A DNA stretch of 64,000 bases from CAKSUT01 sp045542335. GTDB lineage: Bacteria > Bacillota > Clostridia > Oscillospirales > CAG-382. A program made the translations under genes and the position numbers. The DNA lies in contig JAZQKV010000116.1 of NCBI GenBank assembly GCA_045542335.1, positions 1 through 64,000 on the forward strand, in the 5' to 3' direction. The notes under the pieces were generated by a model. It saw only the letters and a program-made list of their open reading frames with translations. It ran no database searches and was not told the origin of the DNA. Positions 24,836-34,300 of the stretch are shown here, one piece after another; within the stretch, counting starts at the first letter, position 1, and every line of letters starts with the position of its first letter.

Positions 24836-26788
24836 TTATTTCCATTTTTCAGGAGTAGGATATTTATGGTCAATCCCTAAGAGTTTTATACAGTACTTGA
24901 ATTTTTCAATTTCTGAATCTTCAGGTGTTCTTGCTTTGTGAGAATTATCCGAACAAGTCCCATCCTTTATATGCCACCATCCAATATCCTTAAAATGATA
25001 AGATTCGCTTTCGCCGATACCGCAATTAAAGGCGTCAGGACTTGCAACACCTTGAGTCAGAAGCACTTTAAACTCGTCAAGATGCTCGGTGTAAACTTGG
25101 CGTGGAGTGCAGTTGTATTTTTTGCAAATTGAACTTGCCAATCCCACAACCTCGCCAAGCTCTCCGAGAGTACGCATAACCCTGACGGCAGAAAATGCCA
25201 CATGACTGGTGCTTACAAGACGGCCCCCGATAAACAGATTGTCGGCATCTTTTGCATACAGACAGCGGTAAGGCATGGGATAAGGGATAGGAAATCCTCT
25301 GTGATATGCAAAAGAACGGAACGCCTCTCCAAACTCTTTTTCATTGGTCGGGTCGGGGAAGTGCATATCAATGCTCCATGTAAGACAAGCTGTTGCATCA
25401 TCGTATATAACCGTGTTTTCAATATCATTCTGCGTAAGGATGTAGTCACCTTTTACTCTGTAACCTTCTCTTTTGCCACCTATATGAGATACCCATTTCA
25501 GTTCAAGATTTGCAAATTTTTCTTTGTCTTTAAAATGATGTTTCTGATACGCCCAATTCGAGTAAATGGCTCTTAAACCGTAATCGCGGATATACTCAAT
25601 TTCATTGACCATATCTTTTCTGAAACCGGTTTCCTGCTCCCAGTCTCCGGATGTGCAATTTAGACATGAGTTATCATTAAAGGCTAAATTCCAGTCAATA
25701 TCAGGGAAATCTACTTTATTTTCACGTGCTTCGCTATACCAGCGGATAGAATGTCCCATAACCAGATTCTGATGTTCTTCCGGTGCCAGTGATTCATTAA
25801 ATTCATCCTTAGATTCTCTGCCGTACATAGTCTGGCATCCCATTTTTCGTGCAAGAACAGCATCTCCGCTGCAATCTGCAAATGTATTTCCGATAATTCG
25901 CGTTTTTTTCCCGGTTACAGTATTTGTACATATAATACCTGTAATTTTTTTGCCGTCTCTTTCTATATTTGACACGAATTCGTTTGTGAATATTTTGCAG
26001 TCTGCATACTTTTCTTCTTTGACCTGAAAAGCAGCCATTTTTCTATAATCTTCATAACATTCTTTTTCATATATGGAAGGGTATCCTACAATCGGAGCAA
26101 TCTCTTTTACGATTTTTCCCAAATTAGGATATGGCGGTAAATTAATCATGCCGCCCATGCAAACACGGATTTCACTGCTGTTGCAGCCCCCTAATATGGA
26201 ACGGTCGTTGATAAGGGCAACGTGAACACCTTTACGAATTGCTGAAAGAGCTGTACAGATTCCTGCAATACCGCCGCCAACAACAACAAGGTCGAAAGTT
26301 TCGGGACAGTCTTGGATTTCTTTCCAGTTAAGCTCTCTTCTCATTTCATCTATAGAAGGAATAGCACTGTCCGGAGTTTCATCTGAAGCTGTAATATAAA
26401 TGGCATCGCATCTGCCGTTAAAGCCTGTCAAGTCATGAAGTGAGATGCTGTGTGTGCCTTTTTCAAGCTGCACTTTGCCTGCAAACTGCCATGCCCAGTC
26501 TTTGCCGTTTGTTCCGAGAATTTCAGAAAGCTCAATGCCGTTAAGTTTTATTGTAAACTTTCCTGCAGAGTCCTTTACATCCCATACAGCAGTCCAATCC
26601 CTTGTAAGGGCATAGATGCTGTAGGTTCCGTTATTGGTAATTTCAAAATCGGTAAAAGCATCTTCCACCGGACTACCCATTCCGTGTGCCATAAGGTATG
26701 CTGAATGTATCGTTTCCATGGATGCGGTATCTATAACCCACCCGCCTTTGTTTTTAAAACTTTCTGCCTCTATGAATATATTATTCAT
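24836..26788 (-). CDS. FAD-dependent oxidoreductase with N-terminal carbohydrate-binding-like domain
   Basis: 650 residues, AAGGAGAG upstream. Residues about 1-150 form a beta-rich module (IEAESFKNKGGW, NNGTYSIYALTRDW, KGTHSISLHDLTG) like those fused to glycosidases and sugar-acting enzymes. From about residue 165 an FAD Rossmann motif follows, DLVVVGGGIAGICTALSAIR, with LINDRSILGGCNSSEIRV (cysteine-containing loop of the FAD_oxidored/PF12831 group) and FADCSGDAVLARKMGC. The C-terminus has FIGGRLVSTSHVAFSAVRVM. Such proteins are thought to oxidise sugars or related polyols in polysaccharide-use loci. It is the last gene of the operon with the SDR and the AraC/GyrI-type regulator. Confidence 0.82.
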   Translation of the reverse strand: MNNIFIEAESFKNKGGWVIDTASMETIHSAYLMAHGMGSPVEDAFTDFEITNNGTYSIYALTRDWTAVWDVKDSAGKFTIKLNGIELSEILGTNGKDWAWQFAGKVQLEKGTHSISLHDLTGFNGRCDAIYITASDETPDSAIPSIDEMRRELNWKEIQDCPETFDLVVVGGGIAGICTALSAIRKGVHVALINDRSILGGCNSSEIRVCMGGMINLPPYPNLGKIVKEIAPIVGYPSIYEKECYEDYRKMAAFQVKEEKYADCKIFTNEFVSNIERDGKKITGIICTNTVTGKKTRIIGNTFADCSGDAVLARKMGCQTMYGRESKDEFNESLAPEEHQNLVMGHSIRWYSEARENKVDFPDIDWNLAFNDNSCLNCTSGDWEQETGFRKDMVNEIEYIRDYGLRAIYSNWAYQKHHFKDKEKFANLELKWVSHIGGKREGYRVKGDYILTQNDIENTVIYDDATACLTWSIDMHFPDPTNEKEFGEAFRSFAYHRGFPIPYPMPYRCLYAKDADNLFIGGRLVSTSHVAFSAVRVMRTLGELGEVVGLASSICKKYNCTPRQVYTEHLDEFKVLLTQGVASPDAFNCGIGESESYHFKDIGWWHIKDGTCSDNSHKARTPEDSEIEKFKYCIKLLGIDHKYPTPEKWK

Positions 26789-26799
26789 AATATCTCTCC

Positions 26800-27504
26800 T
26801 TAAAGTGGATTTACCTGTTTGTCAATCCCCCATACGGTAACATCTTCAACTACAGCACGCTGCGGAAGGTTTGCTATGTACAACACTGTTTCAGCAATAT
26901 CCTCAGGGAGCAGCTTGTCAGTAGTTTCACCTATGCCGCACGCACTCTGGAAGCCCGTGCTTGCAGATGAGGGGACAACACAAGTAACTCTCACATTGTA
27001 CGGCTGCATTTCAAGATACATTCCTTTTGAAAAGTTCAGCACACCTGCTTTTGCCGCAGCATAAACGCTCCATGTAGGCCAGCACTGACGGGCACAGACA
27101 GAGGAAATATTTATCATTGTACCGGTTTTTTGCTCTTTCATCATACCGGAAAATGCACGGCATCCGTAAATTACGCTGTTTAAGTTGAGTGTGATTGTTT
27201 CATCAATTTCTTCGGTTGAAAATTCACTTACTTCCTTGATAGTCACACCGCCGCCTGCGTTATTTACAAGTATGTCAAGTCTGCTGTATTTTTCCTTAAC
27301 AATCTTTACAGCATTTTCCCAATCCTGCGGTTTTGTAACGTCCATTGAAAAGGCAAGGTCTCCGCCAACCTCTTTTCTTGCCTGCTCAAGCTTGTCATAA
27401 TTTCTGGCGGTCATAATAACGGTGTCACCGTTATCCTTAAAAGCTTTGGCGATTGCTTTTCCGTAGCCGCTCGATGCGCCTGTGATTAATACAATTCTTG
27501 ACAT
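26800..27504 (-). CDS. short-chain dehydrogenase/reductase
   Basis: 234 residues with AGGAGA upstream, classical SDR length. NAD(P) glycine motif TGASSGYG at the N-terminus, DILVNNAGGG, the catalytic serine in NISSVCARQ and the YAAAK Tyr-Lys pair. The Asp/Arg preference region reads TARNYDKLEQ, favouring NADP. It sits 11 bases upstream of the FAD oxidoreductase and 13 bases downstream of the regulator, so a two-step oxidation/epimerisation with the flavoprotein is likely. Substrate unknown. Confidence 0.88.
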   Translation of the reverse strand: MSRIVLITGASSGYGKAIAKAFKDNGDTVIMTARNYDKLEQARKEVGGDLAFSMDVTKPQDWENAVKIVKEKYSRLDILVNNAGGGVTIKEVSEFSTEEIDETITLNLNSVIYGCRAFSGMMKEQKTGTMINISSVCARQCWPTWSVYAAAKAGVLNFSKGMYLEMQPYNVRVTCVVPSSASTGFQSACGIGETTDKLLPEDIAETVLYIANLPQRAVVEDVTVWGIDKQVNPL

Positions 27505-27517
27505 GATTTTCAGTCTC

Positions 27518-28324
27518 CTATTCTATTGGTATTCTAATCTCCCACTCAAAATCTTCTTCTGACATATCAAAAGGATAAACCTCAACTGTGGGTATATTTT
27601 TATTTCTTTTTAAGTTCGCCGAAGGCAACCATTCATAAATGATTTTGCAGTACATTTCGTTTACGATATCATCATCTACAGTATTTAACGTAAAACAAGC
27701 CCACCTTGATGACGGTATTTCCTGACCTTTATCTGATTTTTCTCCTATACTGCAGCTTACGTTTTCGCCTTGATTCAGGTAGGACACATAAATTTTGTCC
27801 GTATTAAGAGCCTTGTCGGCTCCACTTTCGTAAAATGCATTCCACACATCCTCACAGCAACAGCTGTCAGTGATGGGGGATATGCCCGAAAATCCGTTTA
27901 TACAAAATGCATCGGTTTTAATAAGCCTGAAAGGTACATCCTCTCTGCCTGAAATACTTACAGAAAAATTAGGACGGGTAAAAAGATTTATTGTCGGAGT
28001 TTCATTAAGGCAGACGCTTGGAGCTACACCATGATGTTCTTTAAATGCTCTTGCGAATGCTGATTGGTTTGAATATCCGTATCTTTCGCTTATTTCTGAT
28101 ATATCTGCCTTGTCTGACGAGATAATTTCAGCAGCGGCAAGGGAAAGCTTTCTTTTGCGGATGTATTCAGATACCGGACATCCTACCACAAATGAAAATA
28201 TTCGCCTGAATTCATAAACCGATAAAGTCATTATTTTTGCCATTTCATCATAATCAAGCTCTCCCATCAGATTAGATTCAATGTAGTCAATAACATCTTC
28301 TATTTTTTTGATTCCGTCGTACAT
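27518..28324 (-). CDS. AraC-type HTH regulator with GyrI-like effector domain
   Basis: 268 residues from the ATG at 28324, about 10 bases from AAAGGA. Unlike the other AraC proteins here, the HTH pair is N-terminal (YDEMAKIMTLSVYEFRRIF, then ISEISERYGYSNQSAFARAFKEHHG). A GyrI/Rob-like small-molecule domain follows from about residue 120, starting SVSISGREDVPFRLIKT and ending FEWEIRIPIE. It is transcribed with the SDR and FAD genes rather than divergently, so it is likely an autoregulated ligand sensor for that operon. Confidence 0.82.
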   Translation of the reverse strand: MYDGIKKIEDVIDYIESNLMGELDYDEMAKIMTLSVYEFRRIFSFVVGCPVSEYIRKRKLSLAAAEIISSDKADISEISERYGYSNQSAFARAFKEHHGVAPSVCLNETPTINLFTRPNFSVSISGREDVPFRLIKTDAFCINGFSGISPITDSCCCEDVWNAFYESGADKALNTDKIYVSYLNQGENVSCSIGEKSDKGQEIPSSRWACFTLNTVDDDIVNEMYCKIIYEWLPSANLKRNKNIPTVEVYPFDMSEEDFEWEIRIPIE

Positions 28325-28396
28325 TTTTCTCACATCCTTTATTATATTATAACATATAATTTTAAAAATGGTTTATCTTTTTTTGCACTATAAAGT

Positions 28397-28429
28397 AAAT
28401 GCTCGCCTATATCAGATAGACGAGCATTT
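28397..28429 (-). terminator. hairpin downstream of spoIVB
   Basis: AAATGCTCG (28397-28405) and CGAGCATTT (28421-28429) form a perfect 9-bp stem directly after the spoIVB stop. The left arm and loop start match the hairpin at 14129-14158. The minus-strand downstream sequence is only moderately T-rich. Confidence 0.65.
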
Positions 28430-28431
28430 TC

Positions 28432-29811
28432 CTATTTCATTTTTTCTGCCTCCGAGAGCATATTCTCAATAAAAACCCCATAACCCTTTTGCGGATCGTT
28501 AATCATGACGTGGGTCACGGCTCCGATTATGCGATTGTCCTGAATTATGGGAGAGCCACTCATGCCCTGAACAATGCCTCCGGTCGTTTCTATAAGCGCC
28601 GGGTCGTCAACTTCAAAAACAAAGTTTTTGTTAGTGCCGTCATTTTTATAGATTTTTGTGATGTTTACAGAATACTGTTTAGTTGCGCCGTCAACGGTTG
28701 AATATATCTCGGCTTTGCCCTCGTGAATGCTGTCGGAAAGGGCAATGGGCAGAGCCTCGGGGGCGGTTGCAGGATCATATGGCGGCTTGTCGAGCTGCCC
28801 GAATACTCCAAGAGGCGTGTTTTGCAAAAGCGAACCTCGGCTGATGTTGCCAAATGTGCCTTTTAATTCTCCGGGTCGCCCCTTTTCTCCTTTTATGACA
28901 TCGGTTAGAGTTATATCGACTATGGTCGCTCTGAGAAGTGGCATAAGCTTTCCTGTGTCAATGTCGCAGATTCCGTGCCCGAGCCCGCCGAACATCCCCG
29001 TTTCCGGGTCATAATAGGTCACAGTTCCAATGCCTGCTGTGCTGTCCCTTATCCATAAGCCGGATTTATATTTGCTTCCCGATTCGGAAAGTGAAAGAAC
29101 AGGCAGCAGAGAGGTTTCAAGTATCTCTCCGTTTCTTTCAAATTCAATCGGTAACACCGAGCCTTTTGCACTTTCAATTAGAAACGCCGCATCCTCAACG
29201 GTGTTGACCTCGATGCCGTTGATTTTTCGGATTGTGTCAGCCTGGCGAAGTCCTGCCTTTTTGGCAGGATTTATTTTTCCGTCTGAAGTCTGAACATCGC
29301 TTGTGCCTACAACAAGTACACCTTTTGTGAAGAATTTTACGCCAAAAATGCTTCCGCAGGGTATAAGTCGGACATCCGGATAGATTTTAACGTCAACCTC
29401 TTTGACGGCAAAGTTGCCAACCATGGCTTTGACATTGACATTTGTTTCGTGAGAGGAGCTTTCCTTGACAGATGTGTCGGGGAGGGCTTGACCGCTTTTG
29501 TCATTACTTTCGTGAGCATCTTGTTGTGGCGTCACCTGCGCTTCAATTCCGCTTTGTATGCCGGCAGCATTAAGACTTTCCGAAAGCTGCTCCTTTGCTG
29601 AACCTCGAATGTTGTTGCTTTGCAGACCGACATATGCAACGCTGTCAGGTATCGAAAGATCCGCCGCACCAATAACCATTGTTGCGCATATGGCAAGAGT
29701 CACTACCGCAAAAAAAGCATAATGCCCTGCGGATGTGTGCCTGTGTGGGGCGCGGGTTGTCACCTTTTTTGCTGCCCTTGTCGGCTTGCCTGAATTTTCC
29801 TCATTTGGCAT
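28432..29811 (-). CDS. spoIVB: SpoIVB serine peptidase (sporulation sigma-K checkpoint)
   Basis: 459 residues, AAAGGA upstream of the ATG. It is made in the forespore and secreted to the intermembrane space, where it cleaves SpoIVFA to trigger pro-sigma-K processing. An N-terminal membrane anchor (HYAFFAVVTLAICATMVIG) is followed by a low-complexity stretch, then a PDZ domain (AGLRQADTIRKINGIEV, AAFLIESAKG) at about 175-240. The S55 peptidase domain has the catalytic His in GMFGGLGHGICDIDTG and Ser in GGIVQGMSGSPIIQDN. The tail reads GYGVFIENMLSEAEKM. Pieces of this tail recur three times downstream. A clear sigma-G promoter was not identified by eye. Confidence 0.95.
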   Translation of the reverse strand: MPNEENSGKPTRAAKKVTTRAPHRHTSAGHYAFFAVVTLAICATMVIGAADLSIPDSVAYVGLQSNNIRGSAKEQLSESLNAAGIQSGIEAQVTPQQDAHESNDKSGQALPDTSVKESSSHETNVNVKAMVGNFAVKEVDVKIYPDVRLIPCGSIFGVKFFTKGVLVVGTSDVQTSDGKINPAKKAGLRQADTIRKINGIEVNTVEDAAFLIESAKGSVLPIEFERNGEILETSLLPVLSLSESGSKYKSGLWIRDSTAGIGTVTYYDPETGMFGGLGHGICDIDTGKLMPLLRATIVDITLTDVIKGEKGRPGELKGTFGNISRGSLLQNTPLGVFGQLDKPPYDPATAPEALPIALSDSIHEGKAEIYSTVDGATKQYSVNITKIYKNDGTNKNFVFEVDDPALIETTGGIVQGMSGSPIIQDNRIIGAVTHVMINDPQKGYGVFIENMLSEAEKMK

Positions 29812-30218
29812 TTTATCATTCCTTTCATTTTTCTTCTTATATTAACCGAAGCTTATCGGTTTGAATTCCTTTTATATAATCTTGTTTTGGGCAAGTCCCG
29901 GTCAAGGCTTTTTGTGTGCCTTGCTTTTGCCGCCCGTGTTTTTAATATGGCATAAGAACGGCTTTGTATGTTATGAAAAAAACCAAGTAAATTGGAATAT
30001 CTGCCGAAAGCGGAATTTGTTCTTGAAGAATTTTTTTGAAATGCCCTTGTTTGCGACACCTGTTTTTTTGTGTGCCCTCACTTTTTCTTGAATGGATTTT
30101 TTTGCATAATTTTGTTATCTCAACTGATTTTGTCTGCTTTATTATAACCATTTGAAGCGATGTATATTCTGCTTGCTGCAGTATGTGGCGACTTTTACAT
30201 TTTTTGCAACAAAGATTG

Positions 30219-30247
30219 TTGACAAAGGCTTCTTTGTGTGCTATAAT
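30219..30247 (+). promoter_or_regulatory. consensus promoter upstream of the AraC gene at 30387
   Basis: TTGACA (30219-30224), 17-base spacer, TATAAT (30242-30247). The transcript would carry a leader of about 130 bases that includes the inverted repeat at 30308-30351. Confidence 0.85.
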
Positions 30248-30307
30248 TGTACATACTAATAAAAACACAAATAATTTATATTAAAAAACAAAATTACCAT
30301 ATTTATA

Positions 30308-30351
30308 TTGACGTTTCGATATTGTATAATTGATATTGCAAAGAACGTCAA
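30308..30351 (+). promoter_or_regulatory. operator-like inverted repeat
   Basis: TTGACGTT (30308-30315) and AACGTCAA (30344-30351) are exact reverse complements. Two GATATTG copies lie between them. The element is in the leader of the AraC gene, so it may be an autoregulatory operator or an RNA hairpin. Confidence 0.55.
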
Positions 30352-30386
30352 TACAGCTTTGATTTGATTTTCGGGAAGTGAGAAAC

Positions 30387-31241
30387 GTGGCGACGGATAA
30401 TAAGCTGAAATACAGGCGGCTGAATTGTTCCAAGGAAATTGGCAATGGCATTGTTGACGTTAAGAAAAAAGCTTTGACAAAAAACTATGAGCTTCATTGG
30501 CATGATTTTTTTGAGGTTGACTATTGTTATGAAGGCAGCGGCATCAATATTGTAAACGGAAGACATTATGAGTATTCACCCGGAAGCGTTTTTTTGTTGA
30601 CTCCCACGGATTTACACGAGATTAAATTGAAAAATCCGTCGGTTATACTTACGGCAATGGTGGCACCTGCGGCTATTTCTCAAAAAATGACAAATGAGAT
30701 CCTTGGAACAGATGACGTTATTTGCTGTAAACTGACAGGAAACAAGCGCGTGCAGTTTGAGGCTTTGCTTGATATGCTTTTAAGCGAAAGCAAGTGGAAC
30801 GAAAAGTATAATGACCTTTGTTTAAAGAGCCTTGTGAATCTTTGCTTTGCTTCAATTCTTCGCGAATATAAAAACAAAAAAGGAAATGCCGCAGACATTC
30901 ATAACGTAAAGAATGAAAAAGGATTTGAACGTGCCATTTCCTATATAATGCTGAATTTCACCAAAAATCCGTCACTCACCGAAATATCTGAAGCACTTGG
31001 CTATAACCCCTCATATTTTTCCAAGCGTTTCGGCGAGCTTTATGGAATGTCATACCGTGAATATCTTTTAAAAACCAAACTCGGTTATGCAAAAAGCCTT
31101 CTTATTTCCGGTGATCTTGATGTATCCGAAGTGGGCTATCTCAGCGGTTTCTCCTCCACCCAGACATTTGTGGCGGATTTCAGGAAAGGTTTTGGCTTTA
31201 CTCCAACACAGTTCCGGAAAATGAATTGTTCGCAGTGTTGA
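30387..31241 (+). CDS. AraC-family regulator upstream of the large SLH protein
   Basis: 284 residues from GTG 30387; GTG 30378 in the same frame is the alternative and neither has a perfect ribosome site. The N-terminal cupin sensor is typical: YELHWHDFFEVDYCYEGSG and VFLLTPTDLHEIKL. HTH motifs: LTEISEALGYNPSYFSKRFGE and VSEVGYLSGFSSTQTFVADFRK followed by GFTPTQFRKM. It reads in the same direction as the 1502-residue surface protein 82 bases further on and may activate it. Confidence 0.87.
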   Translation: MATDNKLKYRRLNCSKEIGNGIVDVKKKALTKNYELHWHDFFEVDYCYEGSGINIVNGRHYEYSPGSVFLLTPTDLHEIKLKNPSVILTAMVAPAAISQKMTNEILGTDDVICCKLTGNKRVQFEALLDMLLSESKWNEKYNDLCLKSLVNLCFASILREYKNKKGNAADIHNVKNEKGFERAISYIMLNFTKNPSLTEISEALGYNPSYFSKRFGELYGMSYREYLLKTKLGYAKSLLISGDLDVSEVGYLSGFSSTQTFVADFRKGFGFTPTQFRKMNCSQC

Positions 31242-31323
31242 AGTAAGACCGAAAACTATTTGCTTTAACGTTTTTATTGTAGAAATAGGATTTAAAATAT
31301 AAAAATCTGAAAGGATGGTTTTG

Positions 31324-34300
31324 ATGAAAAACAAAATGAGAAGAATGGTTTGTGTTGCCCTTGCCGTAGTCATGGCGGCGACGGTTTTCAGCTTCACATC
31401 GGCAAATCTGACCGTCGATGCGGCTGATTACAGCTATTCGGGCAATGTTGCATATGTTTCCGACAACGGAAGCGATGCGGCAGACGGAAAAACTCCCTCC
31501 ACACCAAAGCTTACCTACGGTGCGGCAAAGGCCGTCGCAGGTGACGGCGGTACTGTTGTTATAACAGATAAGCTCACCCTGAATTCATCCACAAAACCGG
31601 GAAAAGTCACCATTGCCGGACTCAACGACAAGTCCGTACTTGCAATGAGCCAGTGGTGTATTTCTCTTTCAGGAGATACAACCTTTAAGAATATTAAACT
31701 CATGCCTTTAAAGGATTATTCTTTCATTCTTGCACAGGGCTTCAAGCTTGTTATTGACGAAAACGTCGTCGTGGAAAAAGGCGAGGGCGTAAAGACCAAT
31801 CTCGGTATCAGAGGCGGCGGAGACCAGAACAACGTAAAGAGCACCCACGTCGTTATCAGGAGTGGTAATTTTGGAGGCGTATACGCAGGTACAAGAGCCG
31901 GAAATGTAGAGGCAAGCTGCTACGTTGAGGTTCATGACGATGTTACCATTGATTCTCTCGGTACGGGAAATGACGGCGGAAGTGATATCAACTTCGGGAA
32001 ATACATAGGAGGCTGTTCTGTGGTCAAGCTTGTGGGAAATCCTTCAATTACAAATCTTAACTTCAGCGATATCGTAAGAGGACCCGTGTGCATCGATGTC
32101 TCTGAATTCAAGGGAAAGGTTTCCGACCGTTGGACTGCCGCAAGCAAGGGCAAGGTCGTAAAGAATCCGTCCGAGCTTCCCGATATGAATGAGGTTTACC
32201 CCGACCCTGATGCCCCTGTAGAGCCTCAGACTCCAACAATCCCTGAGGACGGAAACCCCGTGAATCTCACAGGCGAAAAAAAGGTGATTTACCTTTCCGA
32301 CTACGGTGATGACGGCAAGGACGGTCTCACAATAGCAAATGCCGTTCAGAGCCTTGATGTTGCCTTAAAGCTCGCAGGAGGCACCGGCACAATTGCCATC
32401 GTTGATAAGTATACTCATGCAAGGAACGTGAAAATCGGAAACGTGAAAATCATGGGCATAATGGATACCTCTGAGTTTGTAATACAGTATTGGGCAATTA
32501 TGCTTTCGGGAAATACAACCTTTGAAAATATCACAATCACAAATGCCAGAAGCCATTCCTTCTTCCTTGCGCAGGGTAAAGAGCTTGTATTCGGAGAAGG
32601 CATAACAACCAAGAGAGCCCCCGGTACATCTACCGATATTTGTATCCGTGGCGGCGGCGAAAGCGGAGACATCAACAGCGGTACACATATCGTCATGAAG
32701 AGTGGTACATTCTCGTCTGTCCATGCCGCAACAAAGCAGGGCTCTGTAAAGGGCAACCTCTATGTTGAGGTGCATGAGGGTGCAACAATAAGCAGCCTCA
32801 ACATCGGAAACGATGGTGGCACGAGTGAGCATAAGACCGGCGGTACGGCATATATCAAGCTTGTCGGTGCTCCTTCAATCAAGGCACTTAGTGCTTCCGA
32901 AATAGGTGCTCCTGCCGGCGGATACCTCTTTGACCTTACCGGATTTACCGGTGAGCTTCCCGAATCATGGGCGGTTCTTAAAAAGGAAAACGTAACTCTC
33001 TGTACCCTTGCTGATTCCCTCCCTGAAGAATACAAAGAGTTTCTCGAAGTAAACACAGGTATTTATGACCTGTCCGGTGAGAAAAACCTTGTATATATCT
33101 CCGATTCCGGCGATGATAACAACGACGGTAAAACACCACAAACGCCCTTTAAAACCATCAAAAAAGCATATGAAGTGCTTGGCGAGCAGGGCGGTACAAT
33201 AGCCGTGACCGGTATGTTCACTCACACTACAAGCGACAGCCCCAAAGGACCTGTCAAGCTCACCTCCACCTGCAAGGAGGACGTGTTTGTGTGGAACGTA
33301 TGGGCGCTGTTTGCAAAAGGCATAGAAATTGATAACCTTTCAATCGTCATGGATAAAAACCATGCCTTCATGCTCCATGGCGGAAAGCCTGTAAAGATAG
33401 GCAAAAATGTAACCGTAACACTCGGAAAAGCAACGGTTTACCCCAGCATGAGAGCGGGCGAAGGCGGCAATATCAACAGCAGTACAGATATCTCAATCGC
33501 AGGCGGCACATGGAATTCTATCTACACGGGAACAAAAAAAGGTAACGTAATCGGCAACGCAAATGTCGTTGTTTCTGGAGGAACTGTTTCCCTTATTACC
33601 ATCGGTAACGACAGCACCGAGGGAAAACTTCTCGGAAACGTCACCGTCGTTCTCAAGGGGACGGCAGAAGTTGGCAGAATCAACACCAAGGATCAGACCG
33701 ACGGCATTGTCGTTCTCGATGTCAGTGAGTTCCCTGTACAGAACTACAGCCTTTCGGGAGATGCACCCATAAATGTCGTAAAGGATAAAACAAGTAAGGA
33801 CTTTGTTTATACATCAAGTTCAGCCGTATTCATCAACGGCTATACCGACGGCACCTTCAAGCCAAATAAGACCATGACAAGAGCCGAGGCGATTACCGTC
33901 GTTTCAAAAATCAGCGGTATAAATGAGGCTTACGTCCCCACAGATGCAAGTGCATTTTCGGATGTGAAAAACACTGACTGGTATTATAAAAATGTAAAGT
34001 GGCTTGAAGAAAAGAACATGATAGGCTTCTTCGGAAACGAGCTTCATGCAAATCAGGGTATAACAAGAGGCGAGTTTGTAAAGCTTATTTCCAATACCTA
34101 TAAAGCGGTTGAGGGAACAGCCTCTTTCTGCGATGTTCCGGCGGGTCACGCATACGCTTCCGAAATTACAAAGGCGGCAAACGCAGGACTTGTTACCGGT
34201 TATACCGACGGCACCTTCAAGCCCGATAAAACCCTCACAAGAGCAGAAATTGTAACAATACTTAACAGACTCATAAAGAGAAATCCCGTGGATGTGAATA

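Larger units (their letters stand above)
29812..30386. other. 575-base intergenic region between spoIVB and an AraC gene
   Basis: It contains a small hairpin (ACCGA/TCGGT) just ahead of spoIVB, an AT-rich stretch without a credible gene (open frames there have no family features or ribosome sites), a consensus promoter at 30219-30247 and an inverted repeat at 30308-30351. The long leader after the promoter is unusual for these AraC genes. Confidence 0.55.

Noticed and set aside
29942..30268. 108-residue minus-strand open frame upstream of spoIVB
   Set aside because: No family features, Lys/Cys-rich random composition, no ribosome site, and it overlaps a consensus promoter on the other strand.
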